NCBI GenBank assembly: GCA_013201155.1
Contig: CP053716.1
Span: 1,612,001 to 1,676,000 of the forward strand
DNA: 64,000 nucleotides
Source of the DNA: Berryella wangjianweii
GTDB lineage: Bacteria; Actinomycetota; Coriobacteriia; Coriobacteriales; Eggerthellaceae
Reading direction: 5' to 3'
The notes under the pieces: generated by a model
Databases searched by the model: none
What the model was told of the DNA's origin: nothing
Seen by the model: the letters and a program-made list of their open reading frames with translations, nothing else
In this document: positions 27,083 to 36,089 of the stretch, one piece after another
Position numbering within the stretch: position 1 is the stretch's first letter
Layout of the letters: every line of letters starts with the position of its first letter
Program-made: the position numbers and the translations under genes

Positions 27083-28090
27083 GTGTTTAGCGATCTGATA
27101 GTGGGTTATCTATTCATTGGCGGATGCGCGATGGGTTTTGCCTTTATTTTGGGTTTGCTTGAGTTGGCTAATTTTGATCGCCGGTTTGGAGTCGCTCGCT
27201 CTCGCTGCGATGCCTTGATTGGCACGTCCTTTCAGCCATCGCGTTCTTCTCGCATTTCATTAACGCGGGCCTCCATTCAGTCCGTAAGGTCACTCGGGGA
27301 TCGTTTCTTTTCTTTTGCCTGGACTTTGTGCGTGCTGGCTTTGTCTCTAGCTATTGTGATGCTGATGTGCGATTTGGGCCGTCCTGATCGCTTGCTGGAG
27401 ATTATCGTTTCCACTCAGATAAGCGCCATATCGGTTGGAGCGTGGTCGCTCGTTCTTGTCTTGGTCGCAAGCGCCGCGCTTGCCTTGGGGTCATTTGCTC
27501 TGATTGATGGAAGGGCTTTCGACGGTCGTTTGGCTATCGCTTTGATGGGCCTTTCCGTCGTAGCAGGTATGGTGGGATTTCTCTATACAGGTGTTTTGCT
27601 GATGGAAATACCGTCAGTTCTTGCTTGGCGTACTTCCCTGATTCCCTTCGTGTTTGCCCTTTCATCGCTATCTGGCGGCATTGCGCTCGCGCTTGTTGCG
27701 GCGGCGTTTACCGAGTCGCGGCAAAACTCTCGTTCAGCCTATTCGCTGTTAATGCGAATCGACAGTGTGGTCATTGTGGCGGAGGCCATTGTTCTTATGG
27801 TTTATCTGGCCTTTTATCTTAAGTCGCCAGAAACCCAAGGAGCGTTCGACCTGCTGCTGTGTGGGGGCATGGCCGCACTGTTTTGGATGGGGTTGGTTTT
27901 TGCGGGCTTGGTCCTTCCCCTTTTTCTGGAGGTTTTCCAAGCGTACGTTCCAGATTCTCGCCACTTGTTGATAGTGGCGACGTTGGTGCTGGTGGGAGCG
28001 TGCTGCTTGAGAATATGCATTGTAAGCGTAGCTGAAACCGATCCCACTCAAGTGAATGCGGCTCTTTCGGCTTACCTTCCTTTGAGATAA
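27083..28090 (+). CDS. NrfD/PsrC-like integral membrane subunit (stand-alone)
   Basis: A 335-residue protein with about nine membrane spans, opening with FSDLIVGYLFIGGCAMGFAFILGLLEL, typical of the NrfD/PsrC quinone-interacting family. Such proteins pass electrons between the quinone pool and an iron-sulfur partner. Here no ferredoxin or catalytic gene is beside it; it starts an operon with a stomatin-like gene (overlap TAATG) and a GntR gene. The GTG at 27083 is chosen because GAAGGGGAAAAG precedes it and the homologous sequence starts there. From here the sequence is clearly poorer in GC than the genes to the left. Confidence 0.72.
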   Translation: MFSDLIVGYLFIGGCAMGFAFILGLLELANFDRRFGVARSRCDALIGTSFQPSRSSRISLTRASIQSVRSLGDRFFSFAWTLCVLALSLAIVMLMCDLGRPDRLLEIIVSTQISAISVGAWSLVLVLVASAALALGSFALIDGRAFDGRLAIALMGLSVVAGMVGFLYTGVLLMEIPSVLAWRTSLIPFVFALSSLSGGIALALVAAAFTESRQNSRSAYSLLMRIDSVVIVAEAIVLMVYLAFYLKSPETQGAFDLLLCGGMAALFWMGLVFAGLVLPLFLEVFQAYVPDSRHLLIVATLVLVGACCLRICIVSVAETDPTQVNAALSAYLPLR

Positions 28091-28119
28091 TGGAACGCGC
28101 GAACGGGAGGATGAATGTG

Positions 28120-29073
28120 ATGACGAAGCGATTTCCGCAGGCTGATTTCATTGGGCGGCGTTCCATAAGCAGCAAGGATGAGGAGATTCTTGCTGCAACA
28201 ACGTATGTCCCACGAAAATCGTCGCGGGTGGGCACCTTGATATTTACCGTTGCGGTTTTTTGTGTGGCTGCCTTGGTGGGATTGCTCGCAGCGTCGGTTT
28301 TCTCAGGACGTTTCGGCGTGGTGGAAGTAGGTTTGGCTGCAGTGTTGGGTCTACTGGGCGCGTCTTCGTGCCATATCGCGTTAAGCTGGGAGCGCGTGGT
28401 GGTGCTGCGCTTTGGTAAGGTGAATCGCGTGGTAGGCCCAGGTCTGTATTGGACGATTCCCATTGTGGAGTTCGCTACCATCCGCGTAGATCAGCGTGTA
28501 GTGGCCACGCCCTTCTCAGCTGAGAAGACCCTGACTGCCGATTTGGTTCCGATTAACATAGATGCCGTTTTGTACTGGCTGGTGAGGGATCCCGAAGAGG
28601 CGTGTACTGAAGTGGAGGATTATTTCGCTGCGGTGTCGTTTTTGGCTCAGACCGCCATGCGTGAAGCGGTGGGCCGTTCAACCGTGGCGGAGGTTGCCCT
28701 TCGAAGGGACCAACTTGATTCAGAGATCGAGGGGGACATTTCCAAAGAAGCGTCAGAGTGGGGGATTGATATTATTGCGGTCAAGGTACGTGATATCGTG
28801 CTTCCTGATAGTCTTCAGGAGTCGATGTCGCTTGAGGCCCAGGCCGATCGCGAAAAAAGCGCTCGCGTGACGGTTGCCAGTGCAGAGGTGGATGTGGCCG
28901 AGATGCTGGCCGATGCCGCTCGTGTGTATGATGGTGACCCTCTGGCCCTTAATCTTCGCACTATGTTGATGCAGTATGACACGGTGAAGGTATCCAGCAG
29001 CTCGGTGGTAACCGTGCCCTCCGCTGTCAGTGATGGATTTGTGGACAAGGGCAGCGAGGCACAGACTAAATGA
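28120..29073 (+). CDS. SPFH/stomatin-like (slipin) membrane protein
   Basis: A 317-residue slipin: N-terminal charged region, a hydrophobic hairpin (about residues 38-90), then the SPFH domain with LRFGKVNRVVGPGLYWTIPIVE, VDQRVVATPF and LAQTAMREAVGRSTVAEV, and a helical C-terminal part. Such proteins oligomerise and organise membrane complexes. The ATG at 28120 is preferred because GGGAGG lies 9 bases upstream; an ATG at 28090 overlaps the NrfD stop and is possible. The usual partner NfeD is missing; its neighbours are the NrfD-like protein and a GntR regulator. Confidence 0.82.
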   Translation: MTKRFPQADFIGRRSISSKDEEILAATTYVPRKSSRVGTLIFTVAVFCVAALVGLLAASVFSGRFGVVEVGLAAVLGLLGASSCHIALSWERVVVLRFGKVNRVVGPGLYWTIPIVEFATIRVDQRVVATPFSAEKTLTADLVPINIDAVLYWLVRDPEEACTEVEDYFAAVSFLAQTAMREAVGRSTVAEVALRRDQLDSEIEGDISKEASEWGIDIIAVKVRDIVLPDSLQESMSLEAQADREKSARVTVASAEVDVAEMLADAARVYDGDPLALNLRTMLMQYDTVKVSSSSVVTVPSAVSDGFVDKGSEAQTK

Positions 29074-29495
29074 TCGAGCAAATGCGCGATTCTGAAGAAC
29101 CCAGGCGTCATACAGGTAGAAGTATCGGCCTGAAGCTTGATCATGGTAGCGGCCTGCCTGTTTGGATCCAGATTAAGAACCGTGTGGTTTATCTTATCGG
29201 ATCAGGGGAGTATGCACCAGGCGATCGATTGCCTACGGTGCGAAAGCTCGCTATCGATTTGGATATTAGTTATAACACGGTTAATCGTGCATACATGGAT
29301 CTTGAGCGTGATGGCTTCGTTACCACTCGAAAGGGTAGGGGGACCTTTGTAGCTGATTCGCCCGATATGAGTGGTGCGCGGATTGATCCATCGTTATCGA
29401 TTCTGGTGGACGAAATGATCAAGGCGGCCTCTAATGCCGGTATGGACGAAGCGGGAATCATAGAGTTGGTGCGCCGCCGAATCAAAGGTGTATAG
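29070..29495 (+). CDS. GntR family (YtrA type) transcriptional regulator
   Basis: A 141-residue regulator. Residues ~28-98 are a GntR winged helix (PVWIQIKNRVVYLI, GDRLPTVRKLAIDLDISYNTVNRAYMDLERDGFV, RKGRGTFVA); the short C-terminal helix pair is typical of the YtrA subfamily, which usually controls its own operon of membrane-protein genes. Its ATGA overlap with the stomatin gene shows it is the third gene of that operon, so autoregulation is likely. Confidence 0.87.
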   Translation: MIEQMRDSEEPRRHTGRSIGLKLDHGSGLPVWIQIKNRVVYLIGSGEYAPGDRLPTVRKLAIDLDISYNTVNRAYMDLERDGFVTTRKGRGTFVADSPDMSGARIDPSLSILVDEMIKAASNAGMDEAGIIELVRRRIKGV

Positions 29496-29805
29496 GCGTT
29501 AGAGACGCCTGATGTCAGACCGTGTTCCGATTTCATTCCCGCTCCGTTCCCATCTTTTCCGACAATAATCTGGTTTTAGCGGGTTTGGGACACCTCCCGT
29601 AATCGAGATATTGGCCCGATGGGTCTCTTTCGGTTTTCGCGATGCCTTCAGGGTACCTTTCCGACATATGGTGCAGGTATCGTTTCATGCTTGATTGTCG
29701 CAATACATTGTGACATTCTAGCACTGAAGGTGGAGAGGCCTTCATGGGTGGGGTTCAGCGAGCGTGCGGCTAATGCTGTCCCCAAACGATAGAGGGGGTG
29801 TACGT
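29496..29805. other. Promoter region of the molybdoenzyme operon
   Basis: No gene is supported in these 310 bases. The right half holds the inverted repeat at 29696-29715, and AT-rich stretches (TTTTCCGACAATAATCTGGTTTT) lie near 29560. Confidence 0.5.
29696..29715. promoter_or_regulatory. Inverted repeat, candidate operator of the molybdoenzyme operon
   Basis: TGTCGCAAT-AC-ATTGTGACA: 9-bp arms with one mismatch, 91 bases before the molybdoenzyme start. Its shape fits a dimeric regulator, possibly of the CRP/FNR class, but none is encoded beside it. Confidence 0.45.
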
Positions 29806-32223
29806 ATGGGTAAGCGCTCTGATCAGAGCGTGTCGCGCCGATCCTTCGTTAAGGGTGCGAGTGCGGCGGGGGCTCTCGGTACATTGAGTGCCGCAGGCTT
29901 GACAAGTGCAAGTGGGTGGCTGGTTCCCAGCGCTGCTTCAGCGGAGCCTGAGGAGCACGTGGCGTACCTATGTCATCAGTTCCACTGTCTATCGGGGTGC
30001 TGTCTGAAGTGCACGGTCCGGGACGGTCGTATTGCCAAGATAGAACCTAATGACAAGGTTGAGAAGGAAGACCAGCGTATTTGCCTTCGCGGCATCAGCG
30101 AAGTCCAGCACGTTTATGCAACTGATCGTCTGCAGACCCCGCTGAAGCGAGTCGGAGAGCGCGGCGAGGGCAAGTTTGTTTCCATTAGCTGGGATGAAGC
30201 TATCAAGACGGTTGCGGACGCCATAAAAGAGTCTCAGCGTCGCTATGGTCCTCAGAGTGTGTTTATCCGTAAGTCCACCGAAGCTTCGGTTGCCCATGGT
30301 GTGGAGTGGCTTCCGTCACTTTTGCATGCGGAAACGGGAGGAAACTGGGGGCTTGACCGCGGTCATACGAACGGTCTGGTTCCTGCTGTAGGACCAGGTG
30401 CTCACATCTATGGACGCTCAATTAAGGAATGGCCCCTTGCGAAGACTATTATCATGGATGGCCATAATTTGTGCGAAAGTGGCATGACCTATGCCAAGTA
30501 CATGTTTGCTGCCCAGGAGGCCGGCGCCAAGGTTATCGTTATTGATCCTCGTTTCAGTCCTACGGCATCGAAAGCCGACCAGTGGATTGCCGTTAAGCCT
30601 GGAACGGATCCCGCGCTGATGCTGGGTCTGGTGGGTACCTTGCTCGAGAATGACTGGATGGACCGCGAGTTTATGGCGGCCAATACTTCATTCCCGTTCC
30701 TGGTAAATCGTGAGACAGGAAGGGTTCATGCTAACGAGGATGTGCTGCTGCCCGATCCGCATGCGGTTACGAAGCAGCAGGTGGGAACACCTTATGTTAT
30801 GACTGCCGAGGGTGAGGTTCGCCCTTACAACGAGGAGGGCGTGCAGCCTGTTCTTGAAGGCACGTGGACGGTTGACGGCGTAGAGCTTTCGACTCAGTTG
30901 ACCATGGTCAGGGAGTTTTTCCAGAAAAATGGGTACACGGCTGAATGGGCGGCGCAGATTACTGGCGTGGACGCTCAGGTAATTCGCACCTTGGCCGACG
31001 AGTATGCCAATAACGGGCCGGCATACATTGACTTTGGCTTGGGCGGCCCGGACAAGTTTGCAAATGCCGATATCAATGGCCATGCCATGGGTCTCGCTAC
31101 TGCTTTGACGGGAAATTACGGAAAGCCTGGGTGTGGCTTGGGCTTCTTCGGTGGCATTGAGCCCCTGACCCCAGCCGAGATGGATCCATGGACGCTTCCC
31201 GAAGAATTTACTCCTGGCGATACGGGCGTTGCTATGTATGAATTTCCCGACATGGGCGATAAGTGCCCGATTCACTGTGCGCTTACATTCGGAGACGCGT
31301 TCACGCTGGAGGCCGCCAACTCGAATAAGTTTCTCGATTGGGTAAAGGGGCTGGACTTCTTTGCTATCGCCGATATCTACCATTCATCCATCGTGGACTA
31401 TGCGGATATCGTCTTGCCTGCCTGCACGAAGTTTGAGAATGACGAGGACATTTACCATCTTCGGGAGAGCATGGGATATGTGTCGCTTGCCAACAAGGCG
31501 ATTGATCCCCTGTTCGAGAGCAAGACCGACTTCCAAATTGAGCGAATGATTGCTGCGGAATTCGGTTTGGAGCAGCATATTCCCGCGTCGTACGAAGAGT
31601 ATGCTCGCAAAATTCTGTCAACGGCGCGCGGCAACGTAGAGGGCTTTACTGTGGAGCGGCTGTTGCAGAACCAGGGTGTCTTGAGAATTGGTGGGATGGA
31701 CATGCTTCCCGATGGGGGTGCTGATCAAGTGTATAGTACGCCCTCAAAGAAGTTCGAAGTCTATTATGAGTATTTGCTTGATCAAGGTCATCAGCTTCCT
31801 GTGTATGAGTCGCCAGTGGAGTCGCGTGATGACAATCCGCTGAAGGCCAAATATCCGCTTCAGTTCATGCAAGGTAAGACTCGATATCGTATTCATGCGT
31901 ACTACAGCGCTTCGGAATGGTTCCGTGAATACCTCGATCCGTCGGTGAATATCAGCCCAGCCGATGCGGCCGCTCGAGGCATCAAAACCAATGACGATGT
32001 ACGTGTGTTTAATGATCGCGGAGAGTTTGTTGCGCGCGCTTTGGTGAATGCTTCGATTATGGACGGAACGCTGTTCATGGCGGAAACCACGTACAACCAC
32101 TACTACAAGAGCGGCTTTTTGCAGAACGTTACCAATGATGCTCGAAACGAGCGTTGCTACGCAATGAAGCATGGGCCTCAGATTCTGTACAACGATACGC
32201 TCGTTCAGATTGAGAAGGTGTAG
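29806..32223 (+). CDS. Tat-exported molybdopterin oxidoreductase, DMSO reductase family
   Basis: An 805-residue catalytic subunit. The N-terminus is a twin-arginine signal (SRRSFVKG, residues 10-17; cleavage near 46), so it acts outside the membrane. An N-terminal [4Fe-4S] site is formed by Cys56, Cys61, Cys65 and a later Cys in ICLRG. Molybdopterin-guanine-dinucleotide-binding segments follow, and Cys223 in GHNLCESG is a possible Mo ligand, which needs an alignment to confirm. The C-terminal cofactor domain contains YRIHAYYSASEWF and MAETTYNHYYKSG. Genes for ferredoxin, NrfD anchor and TorD chaperone follow, giving a complete respiratory reductase. The substrate is unknown; related Eggerthellaceae enzymes include catechol dehydroxylases. 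The start follows GAGGGGGTG. Confidence 0.9.
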   Translation: MGKRSDQSVSRRSFVKGASAAGALGTLSAAGLTSASGWLVPSAASAEPEEHVAYLCHQFHCLSGCCLKCTVRDGRIAKIEPNDKVEKEDQRICLRGISEVQHVYATDRLQTPLKRVGERGEGKFVSISWDEAIKTVADAIKESQRRYGPQSVFIRKSTEASVAHGVEWLPSLLHAETGGNWGLDRGHTNGLVPAVGPGAHIYGRSIKEWPLAKTIIMDGHNLCESGMTYAKYMFAAQEAGAKVIVIDPRFSPTASKADQWIAVKPGTDPALMLGLVGTLLENDWMDREFMAANTSFPFLVNRETGRVHANEDVLLPDPHAVTKQQVGTPYVMTAEGEVRPYNEEGVQPVLEGTWTVDGVELSTQLTMVREFFQKNGYTAEWAAQITGVDAQVIRTLADEYANNGPAYIDFGLGGPDKFANADINGHAMGLATALTGNYGKPGCGLGFFGGIEPLTPAEMDPWTLPEEFTPGDTGVAMYEFPDMGDKCPIHCALTFGDAFTLEAANSNKFLDWVKGLDFFAIADIYHSSIVDYADIVLPACTKFENDEDIYHLRESMGYVSLANKAIDPLFESKTDFQIERMIAAEFGLEQHIPASYEEYARKILSTARGNVEGFTVERLLQNQGVLRIGGMDMLPDGGADQVYSTPSKKFEVYYEYLLDQGHQLPVYESPVESRDDNPLKAKYPLQFMQGKTRYRIHAYYSASEWFREYLDPSVNISPADAAARGIKTNDDVRVFNDRGEFVARALVNASIMDGTLFMAETTYNHYYKSGFLQNVTNDARNERCYAMKHGPQILYNDTLVQIEKV

Positions 32224-32230
32224 GTGCGTT

Positions 32231-32848
32231 ATGACGAAACTTGCAATAGCCATTGATACGCATCGTTGCATCGGGTGCCAGACCTGCTCGAATGCGTGCA
32301 AGATGCAAAACAGCATTCCTATGGGGATGCTTTGGACGCGAACCCTTACTGAAGATTGTGATGTGCAGGATGGTGCGGTGGGTCAGTTTCCGTATCTGAA
32401 GCGCACCTATCTTCCGCTGGCTTGTCAGCATTGCGAGAACCCTGCTTGCATGAAGGTATGCCCTACGGGTGCCACGTACAAGGACGACATGGGGCGTGTC
32501 GAGGTGAACTACGACAAATGTATTGGTTGTCGTATGTGCATGGGTGCCTGTCCGTACAACGTTCGCGTGTTCAATTGGAGTGAGCCGCGTCGCGAGCCTG
32601 ACTTCAAGTACGGAGATGCGCGGGTTTCACTGCGCCCGCGTGGCGTGGTTGAGAAATGCACGCTGTGCCAAGAGCGAACCGATAACGGAGAGGTTCCTCA
32701 ATGTGTGGCGTGCTGTCCTACGGAGGCGCGCATTTTCGGTGATCTGGATGACTCGCAAAGTCGCATATCGCAGCTAAAGCGGGAGCGCAGCGTGCGAGTT
32801 CTCCTAGAGGATCGCGGCACTGCCCCTCAGACGTTCTACTTCGAATAG
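32231..32848 (+). CDS. Four-cluster ferredoxin-type electron-transfer subunit (DmsB/NrfC-like)
   Basis: A 205-residue iron-sulfur protein with four cysteine clusters: CIGCQTCSNAC (residues ~14-24), CQHCENPACMKVCP, CIGCRMCMGACP, and a split C-terminal set CTLCQER...CVACCP. This is the standard four [4Fe-4S] relay between a molybdoenzyme and its membrane anchor. It has no Tat signal of its own and would be exported with the catalytic subunit. It starts 7 bases after the molybdoenzyme stop. Confidence 0.93.
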   Translation: MTKLAIAIDTHRCIGCQTCSNACKMQNSIPMGMLWTRTLTEDCDVQDGAVGQFPYLKRTYLPLACQHCENPACMKVCPTGATYKDDMGRVEVNYDKCIGCRMCMGACPYNVRVFNWSEPRREPDFKYGDARVSLRPRGVVEKCTLCQERTDNGEVPQCVACCPTEARIFGDLDDSQSRISQLKRERSVRVLLEDRGTAPQTFYFE

Positions 32849-32859
32849 GAGGCGGGGTC

Positions 32860-34032
32860 ATGACTTCATTGAAAGGCAAGGTAGCCGTAGGCGTTCTGAC
32901 GGTTCTGACTGCCCTGGGCTTTGGAATGTGGATAATTCAGCAGTTGAATGGGCTGGGAGTAACCGGCATGTCCAACGCGAATTCATGGGGACTGTACATC
33001 ATCCTGTTCATGTTCTTCGTGGGGTTGTCTGCGGGTGGGTTGATCGTCGCTTCGTCGGCTCACGTATTCCAAATCGAAAGCTTCAAAAGGATTGCGCTTC
33101 CTGCGGTCATTACCTCAACGGCAAGCATTTGCGTAGCAGGTGTGTTTGTTTTAGCTGATTTGGGTGGTATTGCTCGTGTTTGGCAGATTTTTGCAGGTCC
33201 GAATTTTGTCTCGCCCCTGCTGTGGGACATGTGTGTGATTATCCTGTATCTGGTCATTAATGTTCTTGATCTGGTTTGGATGGCTAGAGGTGATGAGCAC
33301 AGGGTGGCCATGCTTTCGCGAGTTGCTTTGCCTGTAGCCATACTCGTGCATTCGGTAACGGCCTGGATCTTCGGCCTACAGATTGCTAAAGCATGGTATA
33401 CGGCTATCCTGGCGCCTATTTTCGTGGCTTCTGCTATGGATTCGGGTCTTGCTTTGTTGCTGCTGATTCTGGTTGCGCTCAGTACAATGCGGCTTATGGA
33501 GCTTTCCAACGAGCTTCTGGGAAGCTTGGCTCGGCTACTTGCGGTGTTTGTGGCGGTCGATTTCTTCTTCATCTTTTGCGAGGTGCTTACCAGCGCGTAT
33601 CCAGGAGGGGAGCATATGGTAGCCTTGTCTGAGATGCTGACGGGTCGCACGGCTCCGTTCTTCTGGTTTGAGGTTATAGCAGGTCAATTGATTCCCTTTA
33701 TGATTCTGTGTTCTAAGAGACTGCGGGAGAGCCGTAGCGCCGTGGTGATCTCATCTATCTTGGTAATCATGGGCGTGCTGTGCAAGCGTATTTGGCTGCT
33801 GCTGACGGCGTTCATTCATCCGAACGTATCGGGTGCTCCTGGGATTCCTTCGGGTACGGCATCTGCCAGCATGTTGGCTAGCCCTGATACGTTTAGCATG
33901 CTGGGCTCGTTCGCACCTACCCTCATTGAACTGTGTGTGTCGACAGGTGTGGTATGCGCAGGCTGTCTGCTGTTCTTGGGCTTGTATCGTCTCTTCAACG
34001 ATTCGAGGCCTCAAAAAGTGGCTGCAAATTAA
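32860..34032 (+). CDS. NrfD/PsrC-type membrane anchor of the molybdoenzyme
   Basis: A 390-residue protein with about ten membrane spans (NSWGLYIILFMFFVGLSAGGLIVASSAHVF near the start is characteristic). It should take electrons from menaquinol and pass them to the ferredoxin subunit. The site TAGGAGGCGGGG overlaps the ferredoxin stop and precedes the ATG by a few bases, so the genes are coupled. This is a second NrfD relative within 5 kb, and the two are clearly different in sequence. Confidence 0.88.
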   Translation: MTSLKGKVAVGVLTVLTALGFGMWIIQQLNGLGVTGMSNANSWGLYIILFMFFVGLSAGGLIVASSAHVFQIESFKRIALPAVITSTASICVAGVFVLADLGGIARVWQIFAGPNFVSPLLWDMCVIILYLVINVLDLVWMARGDEHRVAMLSRVALPVAILVHSVTAWIFGLQIAKAWYTAILAPIFVASAMDSGLALLLLILVALSTMRLMELSNELLGSLARLLAVFVAVDFFFIFCEVLTSAYPGGEHMVALSEMLTGRTAPFFWFEVIAGQLIPFMILCSKRLRESRSAVVISSILVIMGVLCKRIWLLLTAFIHPNVSGAPGIPSGTASASMLASPDTFSMLGSFAPTLIELCVSTGVVCAGCLLFLGLYRLFNDSRPQKVAAN

Positions 34033-34102
34033 GAGTTGGACTTGGAATGACGAAGCTGCGGCTAGCCGTGCAGGCTGGCCGCAGCGGCAATGAGGGGGAG
34101 CG

Positions 34103-34771
34103 GTGTTTTCGCGCGATACTACGTCTTTCACGATGTTTTCCGAAGCGTTTGCTTCATTGGGGAACATGTTGCTTCACGTTCCTTCGCTGGATAGGCCGTG
34201 GATTGTTGACGCTGATGTGTGGCGGTCGTTTCCTGATGGGGGATACGAATGCGTAAGGGTAGAGTGTGCCCGTATGGCATCGCGTTTGGCCGATCGGGAG
34301 GCGGCGTCTATAGATGTTGTGGCGGAGGCCGCAATGGAATACACGCGTCTTTTTGTTGGCCCACCACGCCCCGAGGTTTGTCCTTGGGAGACGATGTATC
34401 GGGGTGAGATGACGCAGATAGGTTTTGGATCGGCGACTCAGGAGATGCGTGCTTTGCTGAGGGAGTCGGGACTTGAGCTGCGCAACGAAAACAACCAGTA
34501 TGAAGACCATATGGGAATTGAGCTGCTTTATTTATCGATTCTTTGCGGGCGTGCAGCCGATCGATTAAGCGAAACTGATGCTGTGGCAGCAAATGCCGCT
34601 ATTGAGTTGGCAGTTGGGTTTTGCATGACCCACCCAGCACAATGGATTGATAAATTGGCCGAGGCCGCTCAAGTGGCGGCGCCCGATGGTTATTTTGCAA
34701 GCTTGCTGAACGTATGCGTAGTCTTTTTGAAGGAGTTCCAGAAATTCGCGCATGAGGCGCCCAATAGCTAA
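34103..34771 (+). CDS. TorD/DmsD-family molybdoenzyme chaperone
   Basis: A 222-residue all-helical protein with the family hallmark EYTRLFVGPPRPEVCPWETMYRGE (around residues 82-105) and ENNQYEDHMGIELLYL. TorD-type chaperones bind the Tat signal of a specific molybdoenzyme until its cofactor is loaded. It is the fourth gene of the operon and surely serves the enzyme at 29806. The GTG at 34103 is preceded by GAGGGGGAGCG; an ATG at 34133 is an alternative. Confidence 0.87.
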   Translation: MFSRDTTSFTMFSEAFASLGNMLLHVPSLDRPWIVDADVWRSFPDGGYECVRVECARMASRLADREAASIDVVAEAAMEYTRLFVGPPRPEVCPWETMYRGEMTQIGFGSATQEMRALLRESGLELRNENNQYEDHMGIELLYLSILCGRAADRLSETDAVAANAAIELAVGFCMTHPAQWIDKLAEAAQVAAPDGYFASLLNVCVVFLKEFQKFAHEAPNS

Positions 34772-35104
34772 CCGTTTATTCCGAATTTTTTGATGCGATT
34801 TTTGCTGGCACAACAACTTCTATCTGGTTGGCGTAGAGAGCGTTTCGTTCCGGGTGGCAATTAGAAGGACGTTTCCTTTGAATTAGAGGTTGCAAGATGC
34901 TCGAAGGAGCGGATAGCCGTAGCGAGAGGCCAGAGCGCTCCTCGCACAAGACCAGGAGCGTAATTTACTCCGTATCAGATGCGCTTTCTGCCGTGAATGA
35001 GTTTGTCACCCATGCCCGGTGTACCTATACGAAGCTAAAAATTTGCTTTCAACGAAAGTCGATTGATTTGAATAGAGCAAGCTTGGAGTTGATAACTTTT
35101 TAAT
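34772..35104. other. Intergenic region between the torD-like and tetR genes
   Basis: 333 bases between converging genes with no clear feature. A 68-codon frame (34897-35103) has no recognisable sequence and is not called. Confidence 0.4.
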
Positions 35105-35758
35105 TTATCGACCGCGACTAAGCTGCACTTCGTTAATCGAGGTTTCCAATGAGGAGTGGATGACGTTGGCAAAGGGGCCTGCATCAGCGATGAGGTGAGT
35201 AATAGCCGGCTGATTGCACTTGCGAATAAAATAATACAGAAAAGCACCAGTGTTCAGTTCAGATAGGAACGCAATGTTGCTTTCTGGTAAGTAGCGCCCC
35301 GATAGGATGAATTCGATGTCGCTTTTGATGGCGGGCTGATAGAGTTGGAACAGGTAACTTTGCAGCGAGTCGGGTCCGTTGTCATCAAGTGCCTGTGCGT
35401 AGAACCTGCGTCGCGCCTCTAGGACAGAAGCAAACACGCCGTAGAACTCGGAGTGATTGAGAGATCGGATTCCTGATTTCTTTCGAATGTAGTAGGGGAA
35501 TTGAGCCATGGAGTCTTTGTTCTCCGCTTCGTACACCAAGGTTTCTTCAGGAAAGCGTTTCCTGAGAGCCAGAGCCAGATCATAACGAAAGATCCATGCA
35601 ATCAGATAGTTTTTATCCATGAAGTGATAATAGAAAGTCTTTCGATTCTTTCCGGTTCTCTTCACGATGTCGGATATTGATACTTTTTGCAGCGGCGTTT
35701 CGTCGCATAGCTCTACGAAGGCGTTGGCGATTAGCAGCATGGTGTTCATAGCGCTCAT
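35105..35758 (-). CDS. TetR family transcriptional regulator
   Basis: A 217-residue regulator with an N-terminal TetR helix-turn-helix (LQKVSISDIVKRTGKNRKTFYYHFMDKNYLI, about residues 24-54) and an all-helical C-terminal ligand domain. The ATG at 35758 is chosen because AAAGG lies 8 bases upstream; a GTG at 35767 sits inside that site. It is divergent from the flavoenzyme gene at 36090, so it probably controls that promoter and its own, perhaps through the repeats described in the shared gap. The C-terminal domain offers no clue to the ligand; a CoA thioester or aromatic acid would be typical. Confidence 0.88.
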   Translation of the reverse strand: MSAMNTMLLIANAFVELCDETPLQKVSISDIVKRTGKNRKTFYYHFMDKNYLIAWIFRYDLALALRKRFPEETLVYEAENKDSMAQFPYYIRKKSGIRSLNHSEFYGVFASVLEARRRFYAQALDDNGPDSLQSYLFQLYQPAIKSDIEFILSGRYLPESNIAFLSELNTGAFLYYFIRKCNQPAITHLIADAGPFANVIHSSLETSINEVQLSRGR

Positions 35759-36089
35759 TTGGGACACCTTTCAATATCTGTATCTTAATTTAGAGCGAAT
35801 CGCGACTTCTGTGGGAGCATTATAGGTCAAAATCAAAAAAATATGAGTTTCAAATTTAGCTACCTCAGGATTTATCTCAGATATTTTTTCGAGGAGAATT
35901 AGATTTGAGATTAATGAAGTACCTAGAAATCAATATTTGTCCCTCGTACAGAGAATATCTCATTCCTACAATGACAAACATGAAGCGGTTTATCTCCTCT
36001 GTTGAAGCATTTTTCAACACAAATGTGATGAATCAGCTCTCTAAAACAGGTCATTTTTTAGTAAATGTGGTGAATGAGAGGGGAAAGAG
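35759..36089. promoter_or_regulatory. Divergent control region between tetR and the flavoenzyme gene
   Basis: An AT-rich 331-base gap with several repeat structures. Sites of the form GGTCA-N9-AAATRT lie at 35825-35844 and 36049-36068. TTCAACACAAATGTGATGAA (36013-36032) is a palindrome with one mismatched pair. The sequence AAATGTG-A/G-TGAAT occurs at 36021 and 36063, 42 bases (four helical turns) apart. A 77-codon frame across it is not a convincing gene. Confidence 0.55.

Noticed and set aside
34897-35103. 68-codon plus-strand frame between the torD-like and tetR genes
   Set aside because: No recognisable sequence, weak ribosome site and ends against tetR.
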